From positions 57,681,278-57,745,277 of the forward strand of contig NC_052616.1 of NCBI RefSeq assembly GCF_016545825.1: DNA of 64,000 nt, in the 5' to 3' direction. Below are positions 48,806 through 62,300 of the stretch, one piece after another. A program made the position numbers and the translations under genes. The stretch's first letter is position 1. Each line of letters opens with the position of its first letter. The notes beneath the pieces are model-generated. The model searched no databases. It was not told the DNA's origin and saw only the letters and a program-made list of their open reading frames with translations. The stretch comes from Eucalyptus grandis. Taxonomy: Eukaryota; Streptophyta; Magnoliopsida; Myrtales; Myrtaceae.

Positions 48806-49558
48806 TGCGTTTGGTTCAGTTTTCCCAAGAGGAAATCTCTTGAAGAAATGTTGGGATGTTTGGCAAATTTTTGCAAGGGGCTTTCCACCGAATGTTGGCT
48901 TTGAAAAAGTTAAAAGTTGAATGCAAGTAGGGACAAGCATAGCTTTCAGCATTTGATTAAATGCAACTAGTTTTCTTTTTTCAAAACTACTCTTATCAAT
49001 TATTTAATTTTCGATTTTACCCTTGTTACTATTCATCTTTTTTTGAACAAGGGCAAACTGATGAGGCTAGTTCGGGCCAGCAAAGAGCCAGCAAGAGGCT
49101 GACAAGGGTTTGACGAGGTTGCGTGACGACTACCTGGGTCATGCCACCTCAGGCGTCACAATCCAGGCGGTTGTCGCCTTGGTCGTGCGACCCAGGCAAC
49201 CATCACCTGAGGTTGCAGTTGCACCCTAGCCAGCCGCTTGGGTTGCAATGCCTGGGGTCATGCGACCCTTGCCGGAGGTCGTACTACCTGGGCATTGGCT
49301 GCGCATCAAATTTGGCTTGCTGGTGGCTTTAGCCCTTCATTGAAGGGTTTGATTTTTACTAATTAAAAAAAAAAAAAAGGAGAAAGAGAGAAAATTAGAC
49401 CCAAAATCCTTTGCAAATAAATATTTTCCGAACACTATTTAGGCCAAAGTAGCTTTATAAAGGAGTTTTTATCGAATGCAATTCACATATTTCCTTAAGG
49501 AGCTTTAGGTCAAAGGCATTTATTTTCTCAAACTCGTTTGCAAACCGAACCAAACCTA
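48806..49558. mobile_element. Foldback/MITE-like element between the two receptor genes
   Basis: The left end (gcgtttggttcagtttt) is the inverse of the right end (caaaccgaaccaaacct). Further inward, 'aaatttttgcaa' and 'ttggcaaa' match the inverse arm loosely. The core 49040-49330 is GC-richer with degenerate repeats (gccagcaagaggctgacaag). No transposase. Ends and any target duplication are uncertain. Confidence 0.5.
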
Positions 49559-49587
49559 TCCTACCCCCCCCCGTTCCTCTTTCTGTG

Positions 49588-49594
49588 TATAAAT
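49588..49594 (+). promoter_or_regulatory. TATA box of the receptor kinase gene
   Basis: tataaat lies 133 bases before the start codon, followed by a CT-repeat leader at 49677-49700. The spacing suits a leader of about 100 bases. Confidence 0.55.
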
Positions 49595-49720
49595 GCATGA
49601 AGCTAAGACCACTCCACAATCATCTCTCTCTGCCAAATTTTGCCTTGGCAGACTCCGGTTGAAGAGCGTGAGATATCTCTCTCTCTCTCTCTCTCTCTCT
49701 GGATTGAACTTGGGACTGAG

Positions 49721-50174
49721 ATGATGACGATTCTCTTCTCAGCTCCACCTCTCATCTCTGTGCTCGTCCTTCTCTGCACTACTCACTTTGCTGCAGCCTC
49801 CACTCTCCTGCCCGATGACGAAGGTGAAACAATTGAAGAGAACCCCGCTAATCTTGTATTGCTTTTCTCGCTGTTCCTTTTTCCTTCTTCTTCTGGTTTT
49901 GGCTCAAACATGTAACGATGTTGACCTCGTTCGTGCTTGTTGTGCACGAGATGTTGCTGTTTCTTTTGACTGTTGGCTCTTTATTCTTTGCAGTGGAAGC
50001 GTTGAGAGAAATAGGGGAGACATTAGGGAAATCAGATTGGGATTTCAACGCAGATCCATGCGGGGTAGACGGTGGATGGGGCGACAACAAAGATATCGAT
50101 GCAACTAGCAACGCCGTCACCTGCCAAAATTTCACTGACGCCGACAACAACTCCGTTCCCCATGTCATCAGCAT
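49721..50174 (+). CDS. Receptor kinase exons 1-2: signal peptide and N-terminal cap
   Basis: Exon 1 (49721-49823) encodes the secretion signal [18 protein letters not shown]. The splice joins LPDD E to [18 protein letters not shown], the conserved start of the mature protein in this family. Exon 2 (49994-50174) continues with DFNADPC and [14 protein letters not shown], the Cys-bearing LRR N-cap, and ends VIS plus two bases. Confidence 0.88.
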
Positions 50175-50336
50175 GTCTCTCTCTCTCAATTTCATGAATT
50201 TTACCATCATCGATTCCTAGCTAGACTTTGATATCAATCGTGTGATTGTGCACCAACTTCTATCTCTTTATAGAATTGACTAGCTAACGCGCTAAACACC
50301 GAACCGATTATCTTATTACCATATTAGTATTTCATA

Positions 50337-50378
<42 letters not shown>

Positions 50379-53300
50379 GGGTTGAAATGTATTGACAATA
50401 CATAAATCATTAATCATATTAAAATTACTCATTAAGTAATTATGAGCGCAATAGTAATTGCTCATGGTATGATTATCTAAATTTTCATAATTTTAATTAA
50501 AATAATCACATGTTACGTGCTTAGTCTTTAAATTATAATCGTAAATGAGTTATTAAAACACGAACAAATGATTGAGACTCTAAATTATATTTTTAGTGAT
50601 TAATAGGACTGTGAAACTCGAAAATCATGGTTGAATATCAAAGTAATAATTGTAATATTCTTTTGGTTCTAATTTTTGGGGTATTTTAAGAATTCCAATG
50701 CTGTTCTCTCCTTACGGCCCTAATTCAGTATTGCCTTAATTCAGTGTGGTCAACGTAGTCAGGTTACGACCTTAATTTAGTGCTGCAACCAAATAAGCAG
50801 ACAGATTCGCCATGTACAACAGGCTTGTGATGCATGCTTTTTCGCATTAAGCAATATATATTCACCGGCTTAAACAGAACTTTCCTCTTTCGAGACCACA
50901 TATATATGCAGTATAGCCATTTTTTAACATCATTTTGATGCCCAGTTTTAAGTAAGGGATAAGTGAAAAGAATTCTTAAAACTTTACGAAAACGCACGGT
51001 GAGTCATAAAGTTTGCAAAAGTTGCGGTCAGTTAAAAAAGCTTATTAAATTATTTCAATCAAATTTAAAGTTAACACGTTAGCCTTTTTAACGGAAAATG
51101 CTGATGTCACTGCGGACATGACATTTTAAATAACTTTCATTTTCCACATGGCTTTTTAAATTATTTTTTATTCAATTTTTTAAAATTAGATTTAAAAACT
51201 AAAAAGAAAAGTTAAAATTTATTTTTAAAAATTGTTAAAAAAGAAGATAAAATTAGCAGCTCCTCTCCTTTTGCCTTCGCTGCTACCCATCCGGAGGAGT
51301 CGGCGACAGATGGCAGCGAAGGAAGCCGGCCATTTTTTTTCATTTTTTTAAAATTGTTTTTTAAAATAAATTTTAGTTTTCTTTTCTAATTTTTAAATCT
51401 AATTTAAATAAAAATTTTAAAAAGCCACATGGAAATAAAAATCATTTTAAATGTCACGTTTGTGCCACATCAGCATTTTCCGTTAAAAAGACGATGTTAA
51501 CTTTATGACTCGATGAAATAATTTAATAAATTTTAGACTTGATTGTATTTTTTTTATAAATTTTAGAACTTGATTGTATTTTTATAAATTTTCGTGAGAA
51601 GTTTTAAGTTTTTTTATTGCACTTATGGAAAAAGCCTTTTGTCTTGTGAAAACAGTCCTGAGGAAGGAGTCTCTTCCCCCAAGTCTTCCGCCTCGACTGT
51701 TCAGTTACCTTTTAAGTAAAGATGGAATAAGCCTTTTGTCTTGTGAAAACAGAGTCCTTAGGAATCAGTCTCTTCCCGGCAGTCTTCCGCCTCAACTGTT
51801 CAGGTTACCTTACCTCAAAAACTTGTGAGCACTCTCTCCATTATCATCCTCTTCTTCTTCTTCTTCTTCTTCTTCTTCACAATCATTATCATCTTCATCA
51901 TCATCATGTCTCTGTAAACAGTGATGTCACCGAAACTACCTAAACGGCATAATTCCTAAAGAATGGGGCTCTACGAAGTTGCGCAACATGTATGTGCTCT
52001 CTCTCTCTCTCTCTCTCTCTCTCTAGTGTATCTTCTATTGACTGGGGAAACGTAATGATGTGGGTGCAGTTCTGTAGTTATAAACCGATTGACTGGTTCA
52101 ATCCCGAAGGAACTGGGAAACATATCCACACTCTGGGAATTGTAAGTGATGACTTGTTTCTCCACTCGCGTTTTGCTTCTTCGCCATCTTAAATAAAATT
52201 GATGCGGAACATACCAACTCTTTTCTGCTCAGAAATGTCGAGAGCAATCAGCTTTCCGGAGCTCTTCCTCCAGACCTAGGGAACTTGTCCCAGTTAATTC
52301 AATTGTGAGTCTCTTGATGCAAATTTCTGCATTAGGCACTGAATGTTTATTAGCTGGCAATTTAGTATCTGGCGAGGGATCGATTGGAGCAATCTGTTGA
52401 GAGATCAGCTCTCAAGTTCAATTAATTTCTTGTTCCAGGCAGCTTACTTCAAATAATTTCACCGGGGAGCTGCCTCAGAGATTTGCTGAACTGACAGCAT
52501 TGCAGGACCTGTTAGTTTCCGGTTTCCATAGACTCTATTAATATTTAGATACTTCTATTCTTTTCTTCTCCTTATGAATCTTGTGGGTTAATGCACTGTA
52601 GGCGACTTGGTGACAATCAGTTCACAGGAAAGATACCTGATTTTATTCAGAACTTTACAAATCTCAGCGTACTGTAAGGCTTGATGCTTCTTCACTTTTT
52701 AAGTCGGTTTATGTAGATATACCCCAAGATAATTCAGTCTATTAATTGTATCATCAGGTTTATTCAAGCAAGTGGATTGCAAGGGCCAATTCCCTCCAGA
52801 ATTACACTTTTAGAGAAATTGACTGACCTGTCAGTTTGGAGTTTTAGCATTTCAATATGATCTCTCCTTTCCTTAAGATGGTATCAATCTAATAAGTTTC
52901 TGTATTTGATTTTGACATGCAGGAGAATAAGTGACCTTAATGGAACTGAGTCCCAAGTTCCACGTCTTAATAGTGCAAACATCAAGACACTGTGAGACCA
53001 CTGCTTCTTCATAAATGGTTTAGGAAAATAACACAAGCAATCCTTGAACTTGGCCCAATTACAATTTTATCTCCTAACTTTTAATTTATTCACTGTAATT
53101 TCAAACTTTTGCCCAACGTGCAGTGTCATCCCTAAATTTTTTAATTTTTCAATATGGCCCTTAAACTTTTGATAATCCTTAGACTACATGAAAATGTTCA
53201 ATGTTATCTCTGAACTTGAATTAATGGAAGGATAAATACTGGATATTTTCATATAGCCAAGGGACTAAATTTAACATTTACCAAAAGTTCAAGTATCACA

Positions 53301-56300
53301 TTGAAAATTTAAAAAAGTTTGAGACGACATTGCACATTGGGCAAAAGTTCGGGGACTATATTGAATAAATTAAAAGTAAAAGGATGACATTGCACATTAA
53401 GCCAAAGTTCAAGAATCAATTGTGTCATTATCCTAATAGTTTACTTTATGCAAAAGAGCTGAATCATCTTAGCAGTGTGACAATAACAGCTTTTTTTTTT
53501 CTTTTGTCCTTACAGGATTCTGAGGAGCTGCAATCTCATAGGAGAGCTACCTGATTATCTAGAAGAAATGACAAGTTTAAATATATTGTGAGTGGAAATT
53601 GTCTTCCTCCTTTCCCTATTCCAAGCAGAATAGATAGTCTTGCCCGTAATGAATGAATTTCGTCCAGTTTACAGTTGACTTATAGGTGCAGTTAAAAAAA
53701 CCATTTAAGATGCCTTGAATGTCAGCAGTTCCCTACTCGCTTCAACGGTGTTTTGATCTTTTCTGTTGATATTGCTGAATTGTGAATTGTGATGTGGCAT
53801 TTAAGTTTCTGGTGATCGTGGCCTCTGCTGTAGATTTTGCAGTTTTTCACAGAAGAGTATGGACTTTTTCTCACTTTGTTCACACAAGTTCCTAGAATAG
53901 AAACCGCAAGAATTCTTAAGTTAATTGTGGTCCCCATTTTGTCTAATGTACTTTTGCTTTGATTTTTTATCTTTACTTCTTGAGAGTAATGATGCAAAAC
54001 AGGAGGCTTCTGGTGGTTGATTGTCTGGAAACTTACCTTTTAATGGTTTACATCCTCGAATCTCAGCCCCACATTATCTAAGTGGAGTTTTATGCTCAAT
54101 TGTTGTGTATCTGTCAGCCATAACATTCTCAGTTCTTACGAGAGCATGGCCTCAAATGCATCTCCATACAAGTCAACTTTCCTTGTGCATCTGGTCATCT
54201 CTATAAGATTTTATAAATGCTACATTTATCAGCAATTTTTTGACATCGTCTCATCATCAGCCTCTGCACTTATCCTTTGTTTTTCTGACATTCTGAATAA
54301 CATAGTTTCTGCGGTTATGCTGCGGCTTATCATATACTACATTGTGCTTTTCTTTTTTAACATTAGACTTGGTTGTAATTTCTCCATCAGTAATTATGTT
54401 GGACTGCGGAACCATGCTTTCCTTTTCTTTTTCTTTTTTAAATCCTCACTTTGTTTTCTATTTTTTATTCGCTCAAGCTGATATTCTATTTTCCAAGCTC
54501 CCTAGTGTTGAGTCGTCGTTCCTTTATCCACAAATAAAATGTTCTGAAGAAAGTCTGTTCAGGAAATTATTATTAGCCTTGGTTTTGGTCCTAGTAAATA
54601 AATGGAATCTCACGGTTTGAACTATAATATGTTGCATTCCTCAGGATGCATTCAATTTAGTGCCCGAATATAATTTCTATTCAAAAATTTAAAATTTCCA
54701 AGTTGGAAATTTGATTTACAGTATGTGACCAACTTGATAGACTTGGATATTATGCCTTTTGAAATGAATGCCTAGTAGAAGGCATAGACTCTAGGCAGTT
54801 GACCAATATGTCTAAATATCTGATCTGGACTTGTATGTTCGATGATGTTGTCTGTGTTTCTACAATTCTCCAGAGTATCCTCAAAGAGTGTCCATTGGGA
54901 GTTAATTAAAACTATCTTCTCATCATACTCGTCTCCTTTACATTTAATTGTTTTGCAGAGACCTCAGCTTCAACAAACTGAGTGGTAACATCTCTAGCTC
55001 CTTCAGAAAAGTAAATTATCTGTAAGTACTTTGATGCTGAACTTCAGCACTCTTCTTCGTACTTTTGTATAAGAATCTAAAATCTCTAGATAGTTGAGCT
55101 ATCAGTAGAACTTAAGAGTGTGATAATGTGTCCAGTTTATAACCCTCGAAGTCCTCATGTTGTGAATGGTTATTATTTCACCATCCAGATTATACAATGA
55201 TTTGAAATATGATTCTATGATTATTGTCAACTAGTTATTCTGGTTGGACTCTAGTCTTGGAGCAGACATAGATCCATGATATTCTGTTGCTTAAAGAGCA
55301 TGATTCGCAAGTCACTAGAGTATGGAGCAGACACAGATCGATGATATTTTGTTGCTTAAGAGCATGATTTACAAGTTTCGGTAGGGTTACTTGTTTACGC
55401 TGGTAGGGTTAAATGGATTATTATTACTTAAGTATTTGATAGTTGTATGTGTATGCAATTAATGCATATCCTGTGCTCCTTTTTTATTATGCATAGGAGA
55501 TTAAAGATAGCAAAATTCTTAGGCTCTCTATTTGGTTCTTTCCCCGACAATGGCCCTAGATTGTTTGGTGAATGCAGTTCTTTATTGCTATTTTGAAGGT
55601 CTACGGATAGGACCTTGATGTCTTGTCCCTAGTTTTGAAGATGATGAGAAGCTATACTCTTAATCTTCTTGGACTGTTTAACATTTGCGTTCATCTTTTT
55701 GCTCAACGATTGACTATTTGACAATGACACATCTTCCTTAACCTTTTTTTTTTCATGTCTTAGAAGGGCAAAAACTTTATGGTGAGGAAATAGTTAATAC
55801 GTGAGTATCAAGGGCTGAGAGTTTCCTAGGCAAGGACGATCTCTTATGGCACTTGATAAGCTAAGAACACTAAACCAGCCGTACCTAAATAGATTGTTCT
55901 TGGTGATAGTATGACGAATTGAATCTTCATACCGAATTGTATCATGCTCAATTCAGCTTAGGCATTGAGTCCCTTAAGCAGGACATACTGATCACTTCAA
56001 CAAAACTTCTTTCGCCCTACCATGGGTAGCCATGGCCATCATTAGGAGAACGAACACTTGGGAAGCCAACCACGCCTTAAGAGATCCTCTGAGATAATAA
56101 TCATCCAGTTCCTAGATTCCTAGAACAAACACCTTGACGCTACTCCCACAGACCAATTGTATCAACTCTTAGGTATCTCTCTCTCTTCACCCCCGACACC
56201 ACAAAGCCCCATTTTCAGCTCACATGGATATAGGAGAAATCTTATTGGGACACTCACCCCTCCCAATTCCGCGACACCTTTGTTGCGGAAGAACCATGCC

Positions 56301-59300
56301 CACCAGTCCTTTGGGACTTGTGTGAATGGAAAACACTCACTTAACACAATAAGCCACTCAACTCCATTGGCTGCTTCTTCCTATCAAAGCTGTTGGCGAA
56401 TCTCTAATCACTTGTGCCCTCCCTGACAAGTGTGGCTCCCAGACCAACCGTGCTCCCTTGGTGGCACCTTCTTTCCCCTATTAGGCTTCTCTTGATTTTA
56501 GCAAACCAACAGAGGTTTTCTTCTTGTTGGAATGTGGCAACATATTTCTTCTTAGCTTCTGCCCATAAATTTTAGGAAACCTGCTCTGGTACCACTTGTG
56601 ACGGGCCAAAAGTTTCCTGAGTATGAGACTGTGTGGTCCTGATAAACTAAGAACACTAAGCCAGCCTTCCCCAAATAGATTGTTGGAAGGAAAGTATGGC
56701 TACTTACATCCTTATACAGAATCATACCATGCCCAATTCAATAAGAGCATCCAGTTCCTCGAGCAGGATGTAAAGATCACTTCAACACAACAATTGGTTT
56801 CTGCTTGCCATGGCCATCATCAAGAGAACAGTATTAGCTCTCGACCAATTTATGCACTAGAGACCTGCTCCACCTTCGGAGATCCACTAAAATGATAATA
56901 ATCCCATCCCTAGATTTCTCGCGCAAACACCCTAATGCCATTCCCATGGACTAGTTGTATCAAACGTTTTGCTTCCTCACTATTCACCCTGACACCACAA
57001 AACCCCAATTTTCAGCCCACTTGAATATGGGAGAAATCGGACCATGACACTAATACAATAGTAACCCTCAATATGTTCGGCTTTTTATGCTAGTGTTATA
57101 GTAATGTTTCTCCATGCACTCCAAGTTATGCAAGGATCAAGTTTTTGCTTTGTCATTGATTTCCTTTATCTTTCATCTCTAGCTGAAGCTCTATATTGTT
57201 ATCATGACTTAGCTGATTTTTTTCTACACTATTGGTAATTAAATGCTTTTTAATCCGCCAAGTGATGTATTTTTTAGGTATCACTTAAAAAAATTTCAGT
57301 TTGTGTAAAGTACATGAGGAACTGACTCAATCAAATAAACTTGTTTAGCTATCTGACTGGAAACCAATTGACCGGAGCAGTCCCTGATTCGATCTTGGAT
57401 AGTGGAGACTCTGTGTAAGTTTTGCTGCCTGAATAACATCTCTGCTTAATTATGAATTTGTTTCCAGCTCTATCTGGCTAATCTTGTACTGTGACTAGCA
57501 ATTATGCATTCCTATCTTGCATCTTTATGGATTGTAGCCTATGGAGATAAATGGAAACATCATAACTACCTTTCTCTTTGTTGGGATCTGTTCATTGGAA
57601 ATGTAATACAAGAGACTCAATTGTGTGGTGTGCATGAAAGAATATGAAGTGGATTTTCTTGGAAGTGCCAAGTTTGCTCCCACTTTCTCCTACACAAAAA
57701 GCTGTTCCCAGCTCTGGATTTTTTTCAAACCTCTTGGAAGGATACTCTTTGAAAGTTTGCCTTAAATGTCTTGACTGCTATACTCTTATAGGGTAAAAGT
57801 GTATTTATGCACTCCAACTAGTTCTAAAGTCTCTGTTTAGTCTTTGTACTCTTAATATTTTAAGATATCTTCAATTAAGATAAAATATTACTTTCATCAC
57901 CTTGTCATGTTTTCACCTTTCAACTTGTCCATGTTTTGCATCCGGTCTACCTCTTTGTACATAGTATTTATTTGATGGAATGAATTTCAGTGTATTCTTT
58001 AAATTGATGAGATTTTCTAAATGGTTGATGATTTCTCTGTGTAGGGATCTATCATACAACCCCCTCACTGCTGAAGGTTCAGAATGTCAAAACAGATCTG
58101 TGTATGTACTACTTCCTTCAGTCTAAGTCTGGGGATCCCCTCAAATGTGCAATTATGAGTTGCTTATAATCCTGTATGTGAACACAATTTCCATTTCTCT
58201 ACTGAATGTTGATTTTGTCTTTCCTCTACAGCAACTTGTTTGCAAGCTCGGCGGTTGACAATCTGTATGTTTGAGATTAAATTTTCACCAAGAGACTTGG
58301 ATTTTCTAAGGATCTGCATTTTAATTGTTTATGTATGTAGCATTCAACTTCATTCAGAACTATGATGGTTATAATGTTAAAATCTTTGCCGACTTGCTCA
58401 GAACATTATATTCTGCCTCAAGTGGACTTGTCTCATGTTTGAAAAATCAGCCTTGTACAAAAAGTAAGTTGATCTGCTGTATATCCTACCATTATCATCA
58501 GATCCTGATATTGCATCATACTCTCAGTGTCTTTTCTCATCAAATTTATCTCCTTGTCAACTCTTTTTTTTTTTTTTTAATTTTTTTGGTAAAGAATTTT
58601 TTTTTTTGGCAAAGACCTTGTCAACTCTTTTATTCATTATTGTGTCGATCTTTTATGTTTAATGCATAAAAGCTCTAAAAATTTCAAAAGCCGCCTCTGT
58701 GAACTAATGTGTTGCTCATAAACCTAGGAGTTTTTATGTAAGTTTTTGAAAGGGAATTATTGTTTATTTAGTGAGACTGGGCTCCATAAAAAGAAGATCT
58801 ATTTCTTTACTCCATGCAGCTTGGTATAACCTCTACATAAATTGCGGTGGGAGCGAAGTAAAAATAGGGGACAACACATACAAGGGTGATACAGCACAAC
58901 CTACACCTTCAAGTTTCTTCCTGGGGGATAACTGGGCCTACAGTAGCACCGGTCACTTCCTTGATGACTCCAAGGATACGGATGACTATATAGTTGAAAA
59001 TGCATCCACATTGTCCATGAATAATGCCCAACTTTACATGAGTGCACGAAGTTCTCCTCTCTCTCTAACTTATTATGGTTTTTGTCTGATGGATGGACCC
59101 TACAATGTAAGCCTTCATTTTGCGGAGATATCATTCACAGGCGACAAAACTTATAGCAGCCTTGGCAGGCGAGTGTTTAATGTCTATATACAGGTAACTT
59201 TTGGGCATTATGCAGTGCCAGTTCTAACATGTAAAGCATATAATTTGTGCAGTATGGTATGGTTGGGAAGTTTATCTAAATATCTCATATTTGCAAATAC

Positions 59301-62300
59301 TTATATTTTCACAATTTGTACGTTCTATTGAGACTAAAAGTTTCGCCTTGTTCTGTGTGGAGACACTCAACTTGAATCAGATTAAACATTGTTTCAGGGA
59401 AAATTGGTGTTGGAAGATTTCAACATTGAGAGTCACGCAGGTGGAGTCAGAAAGGCAGTCATAAAAAATTTTAGTGCCACAGTGGCCAATGGCAGTCTGG
59501 ATATACGTTTCTATTGGGCTGGGAAAGGAACCCAAAATATACCTACCAGAGGATTCTATGGTCCTCTAATATCTGCTATCTCTGTCAATCCTGGTATGCA
59601 GACAGACACTTCCATGTTTCACTTGGGTTGGTTGCAAATGGCCACTGTTGGGTTCAGGCCATTGGCATATGTTACCGTTGATCAGATCAATTTCCATTGT
59701 AGCTGAATAGGATCAGTAATTTTTCTCCTAAGCGGCAAAAATTGGTCATAGTTTGCTCTGTTTTTTTTTCTATCTGGGCATGTTTTCTCTGTGTATCTTT
59801 TATCCTTCTATTCAGACTATGAAATGATAGCCTCATTCTCTTTTCTGCTATGGATAATGACCATTGCACCTGTATTATATAGTGCAGCATTGAGAACGAG
59901 AAGTAGATTATTTATTTTCTTCTTCTTCTTCTTCTTCTTCTTCTTCTTCTTCTTTTTCTTTTTCCCTTTGTATTTAGTATTGCATGTTCCAAAGATGATA
60001 CTTCCTGTGCGCATTTATCTGATAGTATCTATAGAGTACTCTGAGCGGTTTTCATGTTTTTTTTTATTCTCAGTTTTGTGCTGTCATATCTATTGCTTAC
60101 TGTTTTCAAGAAGCCACAGATATTTTTCTTCATTAATGCCTACCCCATTTAACCGAATGTTTTGGGTAAATATTTACGTTCCTTCTTCACTGCAGACTTC
60201 AAAACCCCACAAGAGCCGGCCAGCATATCTACTGGGACAGTGGTTGGGATTGTGGCTGCTATAGTTTTTGTAATTTTCCTTATCCTGGTTATCCTTTGGT
60301 GGCGAGGATGTCTCAGACGTGAAGATGAAATGGCACAAGGTAGTTGCTTACCTGGAATCTATGTTATTTAGTTCACATATATCTGTCAAGATATATGAGA
60401 ATGTTATGCCCTGCGAATACATTTTCCCCCTTCTGTATTCTGGTGAGGGAGAGGGGTAATCACATTGCATCATTTATATTTCAGCTTGATGCCCTGTGAA
60501 TACATTTTCCCCCTTCTGTATTCTGGTGAGGGAGAGGGGTAATCACATTGCATCATTTATATTTCAGCTTGATCACACAGTTTCGACTCCTTTTCTGGTC
60601 TTCTTCTTCTTCTTCTTAGCTTTTCTGGTGGGTGAAGAGGTAATCACAATGCATCATTTGTGCATTCCACATAATAGAGCTAAAGTCTCATAGATCCATT
60701 TGATTCAACCAAGGGATCGATAGTTATAGGGAGAGAATGTTAAATTGTTTTTCAGATGTGTGTATATATAAACTGGGCCCTCCTTGGGGACACAATTGAC
60801 CAAATATATGCTAAGTCTATGTTTCAAGACATCGAAACTAAAGGCCAGATCTTTGCATATACGAGACACTGAAACATGCAAACCATGCCTTACTTGTCCA
60901 AAGTGGGCGTTTTCTATGGTTTTTTTCTTTTTCTTCACTACTAAATGCCTTGAAGACATTCTCATTTTACTTTCCAAAGGACATACTGCTAAGACTTTCT
61001 TAGAAAATTAATTTCAGGATGCTAAGGTTTTCAGTACTAAACTTGCTCAGATAATAATATTTCTAGTGCATTGAGAAGGAATCGCTATGTCTTTGTTAGA
61101 TAGTTGATTACATACTGCAGCTGTCAACTTCTCCAAATTCTTAGGAGTTCCAAAACGTTGTGCAGACTTGAAGGTTCTAGCATTGCAAATTGGTTCATTT
61201 ACCTTGCGACAGATTAAAGCTGCCACAAACAATTTTGATTCTGCCAATAAGATTGGAGAAGGTGGTTTTGGTTCTGTATACAAGGTATGCTGGAAAATCA
61301 GTGAACCAACTTCCCTCAATTCTCAACAGAAAAGATCTGTAGAAAGCAGCATTCAATGTAAATCTTCAGCAGAATTCTTATGCCAAAGTTCAATTGCAGG
61401 GTCTTCTGTCAGATGGCACCACTATAGCAGTGAAGCAGCTTTCATCTAAATCCAAGCAAGGAAATCGTGAGTTTGTGACTGAGATTGGGTTGATTTCTGC
61501 TCTTCAACATCTGCATCTGGTGAAACTCTATGGATGCTGCATTGAAGGAAATCAACTTTTGCTGGTTTACGAGTACATGGAAAATAACAGTCTTGCTCGT
61601 GCTTTATTTGGTAATTTGATGTCACATTGTGTTTCACTGACTACAGTTAATGACATGGCAGTAAAGCAGTTTTGATGTCTTATAATACAATTGAAGGTCC
61701 TGAAGAATTTCAGTTAAAGTTGGATTGGCGGACAAGACACAAGATATGTGTGGGTATTGCAAGGGGCTTGGCATATCTTCATGAAGAATCAAGGCTGAAG
61801 ATTGTGCATAGAGACATTAAAGCTACCAATATTTTACTGGATAAGGATTTCAACCCTAAAATATCGGATTTTGGTTTAGCAAAGCTTGATGATGAGGACA
61901 ACACACATATTAGCACCAAGATTGCTGGAACTTAGTAAGTTTCTTGCTTTATGTTCCTGTTAACCTAATTAGGAGTTAGTTACAACATAAAGAATGGAGT
62001 TGGAACATATAGTCTGATTCAAGAAAAGTGAGTTGAATGGAGCTTTGTGATCAATTCCCATCATCCCAAATAATGGAGCTCAACAAATGTGGCTTAACCA
62101 CCAAACTTTATGCTTGTCCCACCACTCTTCTTGTTAATTAGGAAAAAAATGTTAAGAATGTCGCATAACCTACCATTAAGTAATGATACTCTGATATTGA
62201 CTCATGTAATTTTTAACTTGAATATAACTGAGTATCATAGGCAATAGAGCTAATTCACCTACGTTTCTATTGTATACCCACGGAAAGACATAAATAAGCA

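Noticed and set aside
54021..54620. Hydrophobic frames in intron 11
   Set aside because: T-rich intron sequence gives Phe/Leu/Ser codons; no family resemblance.
59791..60264. 157-codon frame with a poly-Phe run
   Set aside because: Created by the TTC microsatellite; it crosses intron 18 and part of exon 19 in a different frame.
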